Assembly (NCBI GenBank): GCA_012034865.1
Contig: JAAUOM010000003.1
Span: 48,113-112,112, forward strand
Direction of reading: 5' to 3'
DNA from: Acaryochloris sp. CRU_2_0
GTDB lineage: Bacteria > Cyanobacteriota > Cyanobacteriia > Thermosynechococcales > Thermosynechococcaceae
DNA: 64,000 nucleotides
Below are positions 25,576 through 35,279 of the stretch, piece by piece. A program made the translations under genes and the position numbers. The notes beneath the pieces were generated by a model, which was not told the DNA's origin, did not search any database, and was given only the letters and a program-made list of their open reading frames with translations. Position 1 is the stretch's first letter; every line of letters begins with the position of its first letter.

Positions 25576-26055
25576 TTAGCTTGCTTTTACCAGTACAGCC
25601 TCTCCTTCAATTTTGGCTGTATAGGTGGGCAGGGAACCTGTAGCAGGGCCATTGGCAACTGTGCCATCGGGCTTATATTTCGATCCATGACAGGGGCAAA
25701 CTAATACCCCTTCCTTGGCTTTCCAATCCACGGCACAGCCATTGTGGGTACATTTGTTTTTGAAGGCAACGGCTTTGGTTTGGTCTTTGGGATCCAAAAT
25801 GACGAGGAGAGGCGCTCCCTCAAAGTCTTTTTGCTTCACAAACCCCGTGTCTTTCAGCTCACTCAGCTTACCCACTTCCACAAACCCTTCAGGATTGGTC
25901 TTTGCTGGCGCAGATGCCGTGGTATCGGATTTTTCCAGAGATGGAGATGCCTCACTGTTGGAGGTCTCGCTAGACGTGCAAGCCACAATGGCAACGGGCA
26001 AACTACTGGCTAAGGTGCCCACTCCTACCCAAGAGAGAAAAGTACGACGATCCAT
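25576..26055 (-). CDS. Rieske [2Fe-2S] protein with twin-arginine lipoprotein signal
   Basis: The 159-residue protein starts MDRRTFLSWVG, a twin-arginine motif, and its signal ends at IVACTSS, a lipobox cysteine. The mature part has the 2Fe-2S ligands in CTHNGC and CPCHGS, with VANGPATGSLPTY after them. It is shorter than PetC and lacks a transmembrane hinge, resembling the small PetC3-type Rieske proteins of cyanobacteria that sit in the plasma membrane. Its electron partner is unknown. It diverges from crtQ. Confidence 0.85.
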   Translation of the reverse strand: MDRRTFLSWVGVGTLASSLPVAIVACTSSETSNSEASPSLEKSDTTASAPAKTNPEGFVEVGKLSELKDTGFVKQKDFEGAPLLVILDPKDQTKAVAFKNKCTHNGCAVDWKAKEGVLVCPCHGSKYKPDGTVANGPATGSLPTYTAKIEGEAVLVKAS

Positions 26056-26284
26056 TTAGTGTTCTCCTGTATCTGAGATACGGACATTGCTGGACATTAT
26101 GCCCGATCGCGTTCCTATTGGTTGTGATCAGAACCCAACACTGCATTCCCAACTGGACTCCGTGCTGATTCCAGGAAGACGCGGTCATAAAGATATGCAA
26201 TAATTTGTTACATTCAAAATCAGGGCGGTTGATAGAAGCCGTTCACCCCTTTTTTAGAGAAGTGTTTTTAGAGAAGTAAAAGGC

Positions 26285-27850
26285 ATGCGTGTTGCGATTG
26301 TCGGTGCAGGTTTGGCGGGAATGACCACCGCTGTTGATCTCGTGGATGCGGGTCATGATGTCGAGCTGTTTGAGGCACGACCCTTTGTGGGGGGCAAAGT
26401 CAGTAGCTGGGTGGATGAGCAAGGCAACCATATTGAAATGGGTTTGCATGTGTTCTTTGGCAACTACCGCCGTTTGTTTGCCTTGATGGCTAAAGTTGGG
26501 GCGTTGGATCATTTTTTGCTGAAAGAGCATACCCACACCTTTGTGAATCGGGGGGGACGCCTGGGGGCGTTGGATTTCCGTTTTTTTGCCGGGGCACCCT
26601 TTAATGGCCTCAAAGCCTTTTTCACGACCTCTCAGCTCTCCTTGCGCGACAAAATCCAAAATGCGATCGCCCTCGGTACCAGCCCAATTGTCCGTGGCCT
26701 CATCGACTATGAAGGAGCCATGCGCCAGATCCGAGCCTTGGATAACATCAGTTTCGCCGACTGGTTTCGTCGCCACGGCGGCAGTAATGGCAGCATTAAA
26801 CGCTTGTGGAACCCCATTGCCTATGCCCTAGGATTTATCGATTGTGAACATATTTCAGCCCGCTGTATGCTCACAATCTTTCAAATGTTTGCAGTTCGTC
26901 GGGAAAACTCTGTTCTGCGGATGCTGGCAGGATCGCCGCAAACGTACCTGCACCAACCGATCATCGATTACTTAGAAGAACGCGGAGCCAAATTCCATCT
27001 ACGCCGACGCACCTTAGAAATTCTGTTTGATACTGAGGGCGATGACCTTAGCTTGCTGTCCGGAGGACATAGGCCGGTGTTCCAAAGGAGCCGCTCCGCG
27101 TTTCATGTCGCTCTGCGAAACGGAGACCATCGCAGCCGGATCACGGGCTTACGGATTGCCAAAGAAACGGGCGATGAAATCATTACCGCCGATGCCTATG
27201 TCTGCGCCTGTGATGTCCCCGGTATTCAGCGGTTACTGCCTGACGCTTGGCGACGTTGGTCTGAATTTGACAATATCTATAAGCTGGAGGCTGTGCCAGT
27301 GGCCACCGTCCAACTCCGGTTTGATGGCTGGGTAACGGAAATGAACGACCCTGACGCCCGCTACCAGTTAGCCAAAGCCGTCGGTTTAGATAACTTGCTT
27401 TATACCGCCGATGCCGACTTTTCTTGCTTCGCCGATTTAGCCCTCACCAGTCCCAAGGACTATTATAAAGAAGGGGAAGGGTCATTGCTGCAATTGGTCT
27501 TGACCCCTGGGGATCCCTTTATCAAGCAGAGCAACGAAGCGATCGCCGAGCATGTCCTCCAGCAAGTTCAGGATTTATTCCCCTCCGCCCGCGAGTTGAA
27601 GATGACTTGGTTCAGTGTTGTTAAACTGGCTCAGTCCCTGTATCGAGAAGCACCGGGCATGGAACCCTACCGTCCCCATCAACAGACCCCGATTCCCAAT
27701 TTTTTCTTGGCGGGCAGCTATACTGCTCAAGACTATATCGATAGTATGGAAGGGGCGACGATTTCTGGACATCTCGCCGCCCAAGCAATTCTAGAGAACA
27801 CCTCCACACTTGAGCAAATGAGTGAGCAATATCCATGTCAGATTGGCTAG
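26285..27850 (+). CDS. crtQ: Zeta-carotene desaturase, with an in-frame insertion
   Basis: The enzyme converts zeta-carotene to lycopene on the membrane. It starts with a dinucleotide fold ([17 protein letters not shown], then [15 protein letters not shown]), [11 protein letters not shown], the DxxG-type [17 protein letters not shown] and the C-terminal [23 protein letters not shown], typical of CrtQ/ZDS. At 521 residues it is about 30 longer than usual. The excess lies at about residues 254-283 ([16 protein letters not shown] and on) between ILFDTEGDD and RITGLRIAK, is arginine-rich and is encoded by a palindromic segment listed separately. Overlaps the SRPBCC gene by 16 bases, suggesting an operon. 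Confidence 0.92.
   Translation: MRVAIVGAGLAGMTTAVDLVDAGHDVELFEARPFVGGKVSSWVDEQGNHIEMGLHVFFGNYRRLFALMAKVGALDHFLLKEHTHTFVNRGGRLGALDFRFFAGAPFNGLKAFFTTSQLSLRDKIQNAIALGTSPIVRGLIDYEGAMRQIRALDNISFADWFRRHGGSNGSIKRLWNPIAYALGFIDCEHISARCMLTIFQMFAVRRENSVLRMLAGSPQTYLHQPIIDYLEERGAKFHLRRRTLEILFDTEGDDLSLLSGGHRPVFQRSRSAFHVALRNGDHRSRITGLRIAKETGDEIITADAYVCACDVPGIQRLLPDAWRRWSEFDNIYKLEAVPVATVQLRFDGWVTEMNDPDARYQLAKAVGLDNLLYTADADFSCFADLALTSPKDYYKEGEGSLLQLVLTPGDPFIKQSNEAIAEHVLQQVQDLFPSARELKMTWFSVVKLAQSLYREAPGMEPYRPHQQTPIPNFFLAGSYTAQDYIDSMEGATISGHLAAQAILENTSTLEQMSEQYPCQIG
27044..27134 (+). repeat. Palindromic in-frame insertion in crtQ
   Basis: About 90 bases inside crtQ encode arginine-rich residues that interrupt an otherwise conserved region. 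The segment holds CTCCGcGTTTC (27094-27104) paired with GAAACGGAG (27117-27125), and a smaller GGAG-ccg-CTCC stem (27087-27097). It resembles mobile palindromic elements that insert without breaking the frame. Only one copy is noted in this window, and exact ends are approximate. Confidence 0.5.
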
Positions 27851-28278
27851 AACATAGTGAACAAGTTGAAGTACCCGTCCCTGTGGAAACGGCTTGGCAT
27901 CTATGGTCTGATCTAGAACTCATGCCCCAGTGGATGCGTTGGATTGATTCTGTGGAAATCTTAGTGGATCAGCCCAATTTATCGCGGTGGACGCTCTCCG
28001 GTGGAGGCCTCACGTTTACTTGGCTCTCCCGCATCCTTAAGGAAGTGCCGAATCAGATTATTCAATGGGAATCCGTGGATGGATTGCCCAATCGGGGGGC
28101 CATTCGCTTTTATGATCGCAAACACAATACCAGTGTAGTCAAGTTAACCGTGGCTTACAAAATTCCCGGTGTTGTCGGAAGTATCATGGATAATTTATTC
28201 CTCGGAAAAGTGGTGGAGTCCAATCTTAGAAGTGATTTGCAACGTTTCCGGGACTACGCCCTGCGACACCAACAATAA
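27835..28278 (+). CDS. SRPBCC (polyketide cyclase/START-like) protein linked to crtQ
   Basis: The 147 residues form one SRPBCC fold: [37 protein letters not shown] at the start, a central strand [21 protein letters not shown] and a C-terminal helix [15 protein letters not shown]. This cofactor-free hydrophobic-pocket family binds lipids or polyketides. In cyanobacteria such a gene frequently follows crtQ, so it may bind carotenoid or a related substrate, but this is context. It overlaps crtQ by 16 bases. Confidence 0.85.
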   Translation: MSDWLEHSEQVEVPVPVETAWHLWSDLELMPQWMRWIDSVEILVDQPNLSRWTLSGGGLTFTWLSRILKEVPNQIIQWESVDGLPNRGAIRFYDRKHNTSVVKLTVAYKIPGVVGSIMDNLFLGKVVESNLRSDLQRFRDYALRHQQ

Positions 28279-28373
28279 ACCTCTCGTTTAGCCGTTAAGG
28301 CAGGGAAAATACCCAGTTCTGGTGAAAAACCGCGATATTGGTAGATATTCTTATTAAGAATGGGTATAAGAGA

Positions 28374-29237
28374 CTATAAAGAGCTAGAATCCAAGCTTTG
28401 GGATTCTTCCGGGGTTTGGGGCAGATGCAAGCCACATTCTTCTTTGAGTCCTTGGAAACGGGTGGCGCGATCGCTCTCATCTTCTGCCGTCAGCGGTCGG
28501 CTAGAATGCCAGTCGCCCACGGTGGTATAGCCTAAGTCGAAAAACGGGTGATAGGGCAAATCGCGGGCTTGCAGATATTCATAAATATCTTTAGAATTCC
28601 ATCTCAAGATCGGCAAAACCTTATAGCGATCTCCTTGGATATTGATGCGGTGGAGGGACTGCCGATAGTGGGTTTGCTTACTACGCAAGCCCGCGAGCCA
28701 AGCCGTTGCTTTCAGCTCCTGTAAAGCCCGTTGCATAGGCTCTACCTTGCGCATTTGATCATATTGATTAAAAGCCTTGACATTATTAAACTCCCAAAGC
28801 TTGCCATACAAAGCTTCCATCCGCGCAGGACTGATAGTAGACTGGTAAACCTTTAGGTTAAGCCCTAAGCGTTCTGTTAATTCTTCTGCAAACAGATAGG
28901 TTTGAGCGGGAAGATAGCCCGTATCCACCCAAATGACGGGAATATTAGGAATCACCTGAGTCACTAAATGCAGCATTACCGCTGCTTGAATTCCAAAACT
29001 GGTACTCATAACCAACCCTTCTGCAAAGGTGTCGGCGGCCCAAGCGACAACATCCACAGCAGCAGCTTGATCAAACTGCTGGTTGATCGCCGTTAAATCA
29101 AGGCTGCCATTCTCAGCACCAGTCCATGGCTGCTCCTGTGTATTGGCAATTGATGTCGTGTGCAGGCCATCAGGTTCTCCCCTGCCATGGGTAGAGGAAC
29201 TAAGGGGGGAGTCAGTAAAAGGCATCACCATACCCAC
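28374..29237 (-). CDS. cysH: Phosphoadenosine phosphosulfate (PAPS) reductase
   Basis: The 287-residue protein reduces PAPS to sulfite in assimilatory sulfate reduction. The PP-loop [14 protein letters not shown] (about residue 77), [11 protein letters not shown], the LRSKQTHYR turn and the C-terminal catalytic Cys268 in ECGLH are visible. The paired cysteine motifs of APS-type reductases are absent, supporting the PAPS type. The first 40 residues before LDLTAIN are not conserved; the start may be MPFTDSP or later. It diverges from ureE. Confidence 0.9.
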   Translation of the reverse strand: MGMVMPFTDSPLSSSTHGRGEPDGLHTTSIANTQEQPWTGAENGSLDLTAINQQFDQAAAVDVVAWAADTFAEGLVMSTSFGIQAAVMLHLVTQVIPNIPVIWVDTGYLPAQTYLFAEELTERLGLNLKVYQSTISPARMEALYGKLWEFNNVKAFNQYDQMRKVEPMQRALQELKATAWLAGLRSKQTHYRQSLHRINIQGDRYKVLPILRWNSKDIYEYLQARDLPYHPFFDLGYTTVGDWHSSRPLTAEDESDRATRFQGLKEECGLHLPQTPEESQSLDSSSL

Positions 29238-29344
29238 ATCGATAAGTTTAAGTCTCTTTCTATCATGCCTTGTCTGATGGGAACTGTACTAAACCCTCTC
29301 CTTCCTATCTGCTAGGATCCTGACTTTTCTGAGCGTAAGGCTGA

Positions 29345-29815
29345 ATGCTAAGCTGTAAGCAAGGAATTGAGACAACCGTGGTACTGACCTTTACGCAACG
29401 ACTTTCCACAGGGCAAGGGCGAGACGCTGATTTAATCCTGGCCTTGACGGCTGCAGAACGCAAGCGATCGCGCCACAAATTTCAAACCCCAGAGGGTCAA
29501 ACCGTATTCCTGCAACTCCCCAGAGGAACCGTTCTCCGGGATGGTGACCTCCTCCAATCTGAGAGTAATACCGTTTTACAGATCACCGCCAAACCTGAAC
29601 CTGTTTTAACGGTTCAAGCCACCTCTGCGCTAGATTTACTCCGGGGTGCGTATCATTTAGGCAATCGTCACGTCCCGCTGGAAATCACTCCCACCTGTTT
29701 ACGCTTGTCTCCTGATCCGGTTCTACTCAAGATGCTAGAGCAATTAGGTCTGAGGGTAACCGAAGATATCCATCCCTTCCAACCCGAAGCTGGAGCCTAT
29801 GCTCATCACCACTGA
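29345..29815 (+). CDS. ureE: Urease accessory protein UreE
   Basis: UreE is the nickel metallochaperone for urease maturation. The 156-residue frame shows the N-terminal ([12 protein letters not shown]) and the UreE core GDLLQSE...[28 protein letters not shown], ending [10 protein letters not shown], a short histidine tail for Ni binding. The first eleven residues may be non-coding; GTG at 29378 is an alternative start. No other urease genes are in the window, so the urease locus is elsewhere or incomplete here. Confidence 0.9.
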   Translation: MLSCKQGIETTVVLTFTQRLSTGQGRDADLILALTAAERKRSRHKFQTPEGQTVFLQLPRGTVLRDGDLLQSESNTVLQITAKPEPVLTVQATSALDLLRGAYHLGNRHVPLEITPTCLRLSPDPVLLKMLEQLGLRVTEDIHPFQPEAGAYAHHH

Positions 29816-29865
29816 GTCTTAATTACTCCAGAAAATCTCACCCTAGTAACGTTATGCGGAAGTAA

Positions 29866-30607
29866 AAAGGCAAAAGCTTTGAACCATTGTCTTTAGTGAT
29901 CATTGCCCACCAAATCCAACAACGCATTTGGCAACAGACTGGTCTGACAGCCTCGGCTGGGGTTTCCGTCAATAAGTTTCTGGCCAAAATTGCTTCGGGT
30001 ATCAACAAGCCCAAGGGCTTATGCCTGATTGCGCCTCAGGACGTTGCCCAGTTTGTGGACACATTGGCGCGCGCAATTTCCAGGGATTGGCAAGGCAACA
30101 GCAGCCAGAATGCATAGCCTCGGTATCCACACGGGTGCAGACTTAAAACAGTGGTCTGAACGACAATTAGTGGAGCGTTTTGGCAAGGTTGGTCACTTCT
30201 ACTACAAGGTCACGAGAGGGGAAGATGATCGGCCAGTTAACCCCGATCGCCTGCGTCAATCCATTGGCGTAGAGCAGAGCTTTGTAGAAGATTTATTGAG
30301 TCTAGAGGCTATGGGTATTGAACTCGAAAAATTGGCTCACAAAATCAAGCTGCGTTCAGATCAACATCAGCAAGTGGGCCAGACCCTGACGCTCAAAATT
30401 AAATATTCTAATTATCGACAGATCACCCGTAGCCGTACTGTCAGTAAAGGCTTGCAAAATGCTACAGAGATATTCAGCCTAGCCAAAGAACTGCTGCTGA
30501 CTCACCTAGAAGATCGCAAAACTGTAAGATTACTAGGCATCACAATTTCCAAGTTGGAGGACATCCTCTCAAAGGCGAGGTATGAGCAGTTGTGCTTGAT
30601 CCAATAG
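29866..30607 (+). pseudogene. dinB: DNA polymerase IV (Y-family) pseudogene
   Basis: The remains of a translesion polymerase. The first part reads FEPLSL then [40 protein letters not shown], which corresponds to the palm region, but the first 95 or so residues with the catalytic DMDAFFAS motif are missing and the stretch after EPLSL that normally holds LDEAYLDVT is deleted. A frame break near 30070 joins to [19 protein letters not shown] and the little-finger domain ending near LEDILSKA. A TAA at 29863-29865 bounds the frame on the left. Several lesions, unlike the one-base breaks elsewhere, mean real decay. Confidence 0.85.
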
Positions 30608-30963
30608 ATTGAGCAAAATGATGCTAAATAAGCTGATATAAACGCCTGCACCCTTCTGTCCCGCTTTTACCCTTGATTACGAGCAATCTATTGACTATGG
30701 AACATCTACCGAAGTATTTTATTCTCATCCGCCTACCTAATTGAATATCAGCAAGGCTGTTTCAAGTTCCCCAGAGGTAATTCAATAACATTTATGAACC
30801 GTTAAATGCGGTTGTATAGATCAACTGCCGTAAGAAGCAATACTCGTCATCTCGAATTTTCTCTCCAGCCTTTGAAATAGCGCTACGCTTTTCAGGTTTG
30901 AAGGGGGGATCACTATCCCTATTCTGCTGAATTGTACGATTGCTCTTTCTCAATTGATTTACC
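30608..30963. other. Intergenic region between dinB pseudogene and polysaccharide block
   Basis: No gene with recognisable features is seen in 356 bases. A minus-strand frame of about 60 codons (30792-30983) lacks motifs and a ribosome site and crosses the next gene's start, so it is not called. Confidence 0.5.
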
Positions 30964-32082
30964 ATGATTCTGAAAGAAATCACAATCAGTCCACAGGCAA
31001 AAACACAGACTTTTGAGGGTTTTCATTTTCTCCGAGCAATTTTTTCGATTTTAATTGTTGCCCTTCGTTCTGATTTTATTGGATTAATAGGATTATTGAC
31101 TGTAGCTTCTATAGGAGATTTCTTAAAAGCTAATATCGCCTACGTTGCTGTTCCAGTTTTTTTGCAAATTTCTTTATTTCTGTTCTATTTCAAGCGTGAG
31201 CAGTTAGGAGGGTCATACTTTATTAGAAAGCGACTTCCAAAACTAATTTATCTTTATGTTTTTTGGGTGACAGCAATCGTTATATTTGATATTTTTTTGA
31301 ATAAAAAGCCTGACATTATTCGTGATACAACTTCTTCTGTGAAAGGGTTGATTGAGTTTATAGTCAGCGGTGGCTCTTCACCTTTCTTCTTTTTCTTTGC
31401 GTTGATCTTTCTAATATCATTGGCAGAAGGATTTGTTCTCAGCCAAGAATCACGAGCATTCTCAAAAAATATTAAATTGGCCTATTCGCTTCTTTTTATT
31501 TCTTGCTTAATAGTTTGCTGCTTTTCATTTATTGATTTGACTATAAACAATATATTCAGTGGCAATCCCCCATCACTATTAAAGGTAATTCATAACATTA
31601 CAAAATGGGACTATAACCCTTTAAATTTCTTACCTTATGTTTTTACAGCAGCTATTACTTTCCATGAATTCGAACAAGGCAAAATGCAGAGTTTAACACC
31701 TAAATTCAGGATAAAACTATGCTTGTTGTTTGCTCTATTCATTGTCTTCACTATCTTGGAATGGTCTTTTCGCGAAGACTTTCGTAGTTATGCAAGGCTG
31801 TCTCTTGCTTTTGGCTCATGGCTACTTTTATATTTATCTTTAATCTTGAGTAATCCAGTTCCTAAAGTGATCAAGTTTCTTTCAGGCTGTTCTCTTGGAA
31901 TCTATGCATTTCATGTGTTTTTTGTAGATTATAGTGGTTGGCTAGACCAACTTTCGTGGGGTACATCTTCTCAATCATCTGCAAGTGCAGCGATCTTGAT
32001 TAAGTTTTCATTTGCTTTAGTTGCCTCTATTTTGCTGACCCTAGGTTTTAGAAAAAATGGATTTTTGAAGAATTTTGTTTGA
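30964..32082 (+). CDS. Acyltransferase-3 family membrane protein (first copy)
   Basis: A 372-residue, about ten-helix protein of the acyltransferase_3 type, which transfers acetyl or other acyl groups onto polysaccharides. Helix 1 begins FEGFHFLRAIFSILIVALRSDF: Arg24 of the family's R-x10-H pair is present, but the position of the catalytic His is Arg35. Other landmarks include AYVAVPVFLQISLFLFYF, RKRLPKLIYLYVFWV, FFFFFALIF and SGCSLGIYAFHVFF near the C-terminus. Low GC relative to neighbours. It is followed by a transposon remnant, then an esterase gene and a second related acyltransferase. Confidence 0.85.
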   Translation: MILKEITISPQAKTQTFEGFHFLRAIFSILIVALRSDFIGLIGLLTVASIGDFLKANIAYVAVPVFLQISLFLFYFKREQLGGSYFIRKRLPKLIYLYVFWVTAIVIFDIFLNKKPDIIRDTTSSVKGLIEFIVSGGSSPFFFFFALIFLISLAEGFVLSQESRAFSKNIKLAYSLLFISCLIVCCFSFIDLTINNIFSGNPPSLLKVIHNITKWDYNPLNFLPYVFTAAITFHEFEQGKMQSLTPKFRIKLCLLFALFIVFTILEWSFREDFRSYARLSLAFGSWLLLYLSLILSNPVPKVIKFLSGCSLGIYAFHVFFVDYSGWLDQLSWGTSSQSSASAAILIKFSFALVASILLTLGFRKNGFLKNFV

Positions 32083-32087
32083 GTTAT

Positions 32088-32381
32088 TAAGAACCTGTTT
32101 AAAAAGTTAGAAGACAGCTTCTGTCACTGATTGGCCGTCCACACTACCTGTGCTCGGTTGGGCATGGCGTCCGGCTGCAAGTCTAAGCCTAGCCCGTAAA
32201 AGGACGACCGCTGGATTTGACCTTTGGAATCAGAGGCTCAAGGATTTCTTACTGGGCATTGGCGAGGTCGGTGTCGTATGCTAGTCGTGTCATTTTGGGG
32301 TCTCCATATGGATCCCTTTACTTTACAATTGCTCCGTCACAGAAGTACTCAAGCCCAGAATATTTTTCAAACAGGTTCTTA
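32088..32381 (-). mobile_element. IS5-family transposon remnant / MITE-like element
   Basis: TAAGAACCTGTTT (32088-32100) and AAACAGGTTCTTA (32369-32381) are exact 13-bp terminal inverted repeats. On the minus strand a start is followed by MTRLAYDTDLANAQ, stop, EILEPLIPKVKSSGRPF: the N-terminus of an IS5-type transposase, in which a Trp codon is now TAA and another stop follows. The rest of the transposase is deleted. At about 294 bases it is non-autonomous. Sits between two polysaccharide genes. Confidence 0.8.
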
Positions 32382-32429
32382 TCTTGTTAATAATTGAGGC
32401 GATGTCTTGCAATTGTATGTTAGTCAAAC

Positions 32430-33401
32430 GTGATGAAACCCAAGCAAGTATATAACATAGCGATTGTTTTTGCCTTTGCCATTGGCTTGATAGTGGGAAC
32501 CTTTTTAGAAAAAAAATATGGTGTCAAGAATATCCTTAAGAGTATTGGTGTAGGATCCCAGACCAGTTCTCAGGGGCACACAACAGAGGTAAGTGAAGGC
32601 AGTATTCTTGAAGAGCATCAAGGCATACTAAAGTTATTCATCCTTGCCGGACAATCCAATATGTCTGGCATGGGGGAGCTTCCGAACTCTAGAATGGCAA
32701 CTAACCCTAGAATCTATGTCTTTGGTAATGATTATCACTGGAAGTTAGCAAAAGAGCCGATGGATGATCCAAGGAATCAGGTTGACCCTGTGTCTGAAGA
32801 CCAATCTGCCGGTTTTAGTCCAGCGATGTCTTTTGCCAACACTCTTTTAGAACAGCACCCTGAGATGGTAATTGGTCTAATACCCTGCGCTAAGGGGGGG
32901 TCTTCAATCCACGAGTGGCGCAGACAGTTAAATGACAATACACTTTATGGGTCTTGTCTCAAACGGATACGTGCGGCTTTGATGATGGGAGAGGTTGCTG
33001 GTTTCCTGTATTTTCAAGGGGAAATTGATGCTATAGATCCAAAGGAGGATCCCCAGAGAACGTTTTTGTCCCGTCAATGGGCAGATGCATTTGCGATTTT
33101 GATTCGGGATTGGCGAAGGGATTTGAACTTACCTGAGTTACCTGTGGTTTTTGCCCAAATTGGCACTAATACAGAACCCAAAAGGTTCAAAAATTGGGAT
33201 ATGGTCAAAAAACAGCAGTGTCAAGCTCGGTTGCCATTTTCTGTAATGGTGACAACAGACGATTTACCTTTGCAAGACTATGTTCATTTCACGACTGCAA
33301 GTTATCGAATCATTGGTCAACGCTTTGCCAAAGCCTATATACAATTATTAGAGACGAGTAGAAATGAGCAAAAACTTGAGAGATTTCGATTAAATTGTTA
33401 A
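32430..33401 (+). CDS. SASA-type carbohydrate acetylesterase (SGNH-like), membrane-anchored
   Basis: The 323-residue protein has an N-terminal transmembrane anchor (about 8-26), then the esterase domain: nucleophile Ser76 in GQSNMSG, GGSSIHEWR, YFQGEIDA and the catalytic Asp/His pair in DDLPLQDYVHF. These are the marks of the sialate O-acetylesterase-like (SASA) family, which deacetylate sugars. Flanked by two acyltransferases, it may trim or edit the acetyl groups that they add. The next gene follows with one base between. Confidence 0.85.
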   Translation: MMKPKQVYNIAIVFAFAIGLIVGTFLEKKYGVKNILKSIGVGSQTSSQGHTTEVSEGSILEEHQGILKLFILAGQSNMSGMGELPNSRMATNPRIYVFGNDYHWKLAKEPMDDPRNQVDPVSEDQSAGFSPAMSFANTLLEQHPEMVIGLIPCAKGGSSIHEWRRQLNDNTLYGSCLKRIRAALMMGEVAGFLYFQGEIDAIDPKEDPQRTFLSRQWADAFAILIRDWRRDLNLPELPVVFAQIGTNTEPKRFKNWDMVKKQQCQARLPFSVMVTTDDLPLQDYVHFTTASYRIIGQRFAKAYIQLLETSRNEQKLERFRLNC

Positions 33402-33402
33402 T

Positions 33403-34574
33403 ATGAATAATTCTCTTGACCAAAACTTTATAGATATAAAAACACAAAGATTTGAAAGTTTTGATTTTCTACGAGCGATTGCTGTGATCGCAATAGTTGC
33501 ATATAAAACAAAGATTTTCAACATCCCAGAGATACTGGCACCCAATAGTTTCACTTATGGCTTGAGTGCCTATGTCTTAAATGGAATGGTAGGTGCCCTT
33601 GCTGTACCTGTATTTCTGCAAATCTCCCTTTTTCTTTTCTATTTGAAGAGTGAGAATACAGGGGTCAGATATTTTTTCCAGAAACGTCTTCCTAGACTTA
33701 TCTCTCTCTATGTTTTCTGGGTGGTCTCTATAACCCTGTTTGACAGTTTATCTGGCGGAGGATGGAATTCAATAAGAGAGATAGTATCATCTTTGAAAAG
33801 CTTTGTTCTGTTTATCATTAGTGGTAATAATACACCCTATTTCTTTTTCTTTGCTCTGATTTTTGTGACAGTAATTGCTGAGATTTTAGTTTTATTATTT
33901 GGTAGACTGGAAAAACATCGACAAAAAAAACGATCAGTTACTGTTTGCTCTTTGGTTTCTTTGTTTTGCTGTTTGTCTTTTCGATTTTGGATACTATTAT
34001 TAATTACACAAATACTCAAACAACCTTATTGAATTTTCTCAATAACTTGGCTAAATGGGACTATAGCCCTCTGAATTTCTTGCCCTATGTCTTTACATCA
34101 GCAATAACTGCTCAAGACTATCATGATGGACAATTACAGCGAATTTCTAAGGTACTCAAAAGGAAGCTATATTTTCTACTTTTTTTAACAATAGGATTTT
34201 TTGTCTTAGAATGGACTTTAACAAGTAAGGGTCTTCTGATTCAGGTAGATCAAGCTCCTCTAGATCACTACATGCGGCTTTCTCTTATTTTCGGTTCTTG
34301 GTTACTCCTTTATCTTGCCTTGTTGTCGAAACGTAAGATTCCGACAATTATCAAGTTCATCTCAGGGTGCTCTTTGGGAATTTATGGGTTTCACGTTTTC
34401 TTTATCTTTAGAAGACCACTTATATTTGACAATATTCCATTTCTGAGTAATATTTATCAAGTCGTTCCAGTTTTAGGCATCCTTGCTGCTTTTACTGTCA
34501 CCCTATTTGGTTCTATCGCTCTAACTTTATTTTGTAATAAAATAAAGTTTTTAAGAAAGTTTGTAAGTGCTTAG
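33403..34574 (+). CDS. Acyltransferase-3 family membrane protein (second copy), broken by one-base frameshift
   Basis: Closely related to the first copy: FESFDFLRAIAVIAIVAYKT, LAVPVFLQISLFLFYL, KRLPRLISLYVFWV, KWDYSPLNFLPYVFTSAIT and SGCSLGIYGFHVFF align throughout. Arg24 is kept; the catalytic His position is Lys35. The A-run at 33923-33930 has eight bases; nine restore the frame (RQKKTISYCLLFGFF), which then aligns with its paralogue (LAYSLLFIS). Restored length 390. Without the base, translation stops at 34030-34032. Low GC; start is one base after the esterase stop. Confidence 0.8.
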
Positions 34575-34614
34575 ATTCACTATCATTTAATATTTGTAAT
34601 TATTCAATAATTCC

Positions 34615-35217
34615 ATGAAACCTCAGTTAATTCTGAAATGGATAATTTGGCAGTATCAAAAAGCTAGGTTAGGTAAACTTGGCAGAGGTTCTAATATAAG
34701 CCTCTTAACAGATATACGCGGAAACAGAAAAAATATTTATTTAGGTAAGGGAACAACAATTTGTAAGTACGCAGCATTGGAAGTCGATCCTGCTGATACT
34801 GATTCCTCCAAGATTATCATTGGCGATCGCACCCTAATTAGCTCCTTTGTCATTCTCCGCACCTATGGGGGCACCATAAGAATTGGCGACTCATCTTTCG
34901 TTAATTCCTTTTCAGCGCTGTATGGGCACGGTGATCTGATGATTGGGAATGGTGTTTTAATTGGCCCTCAGGTAACGATTATCCCGGTTAATTACGGCTT
35001 CAAAGATCGGCAGATTCCTTTTCGAGAACAGACTCCGACCATGCAGGGAATTATCATTGAGGATAATGTCTGGATTGGAGCAGGAGTCACTATTTTGGAT
35101 GGTTGCACGATTGGGCAAGGGGCTGTGATCGGGGCAGGGGCTGTAGTCACTAAAAGTGTAGAACCTTATGCAATTGTTGCCGGAGTGCCTGCTCAGAAAA
35201 TTAGCAGTCGAGAATAG
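34615..35217 (+). CDS. Left-handed beta-helix (hexapeptide) acetyltransferase
   Basis: The 200-residue protein shows the hexapeptide repeat ladder ([58 protein letters not shown]) with the extended loop before IIEDNVWIG. The end VAGVPAQKI is standard. This fold forms trimers that transfer acetyl or similar groups to sugars. It follows the two acyltransferases and esterase, in line with a sugar O-acetylation module. Confidence 0.9.
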   Translation: MKPQLILKWIIWQYQKARLGKLGRGSNISLLTDIRGNRKNIYLGKGTTICKYAALEVDPADTDSSKIIIGDRTLISSFVILRTYGGTIRIGDSSFVNSFSALYGHGDLMIGNGVLIGPQVTIIPVNYGFKDRQIPFREQTPTMQGIIIEDNVWIGAGVTILDGCTIGQGAVIGAGAVVTKSVEPYAIVAGVPAQKISSRE

Positions 35218-35279
35218 GTACAAATCCATCACAGTTTGTTTACAGTTCCTCTTTGCCCAATAGTGCCAAATAGATAGAA

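Noticed and set aside
30792..30983. Minus-strand 63-codon frame near the dinB pseudogene
   Set aside because: Overlaps the acyltransferase start, no recognisable motif.
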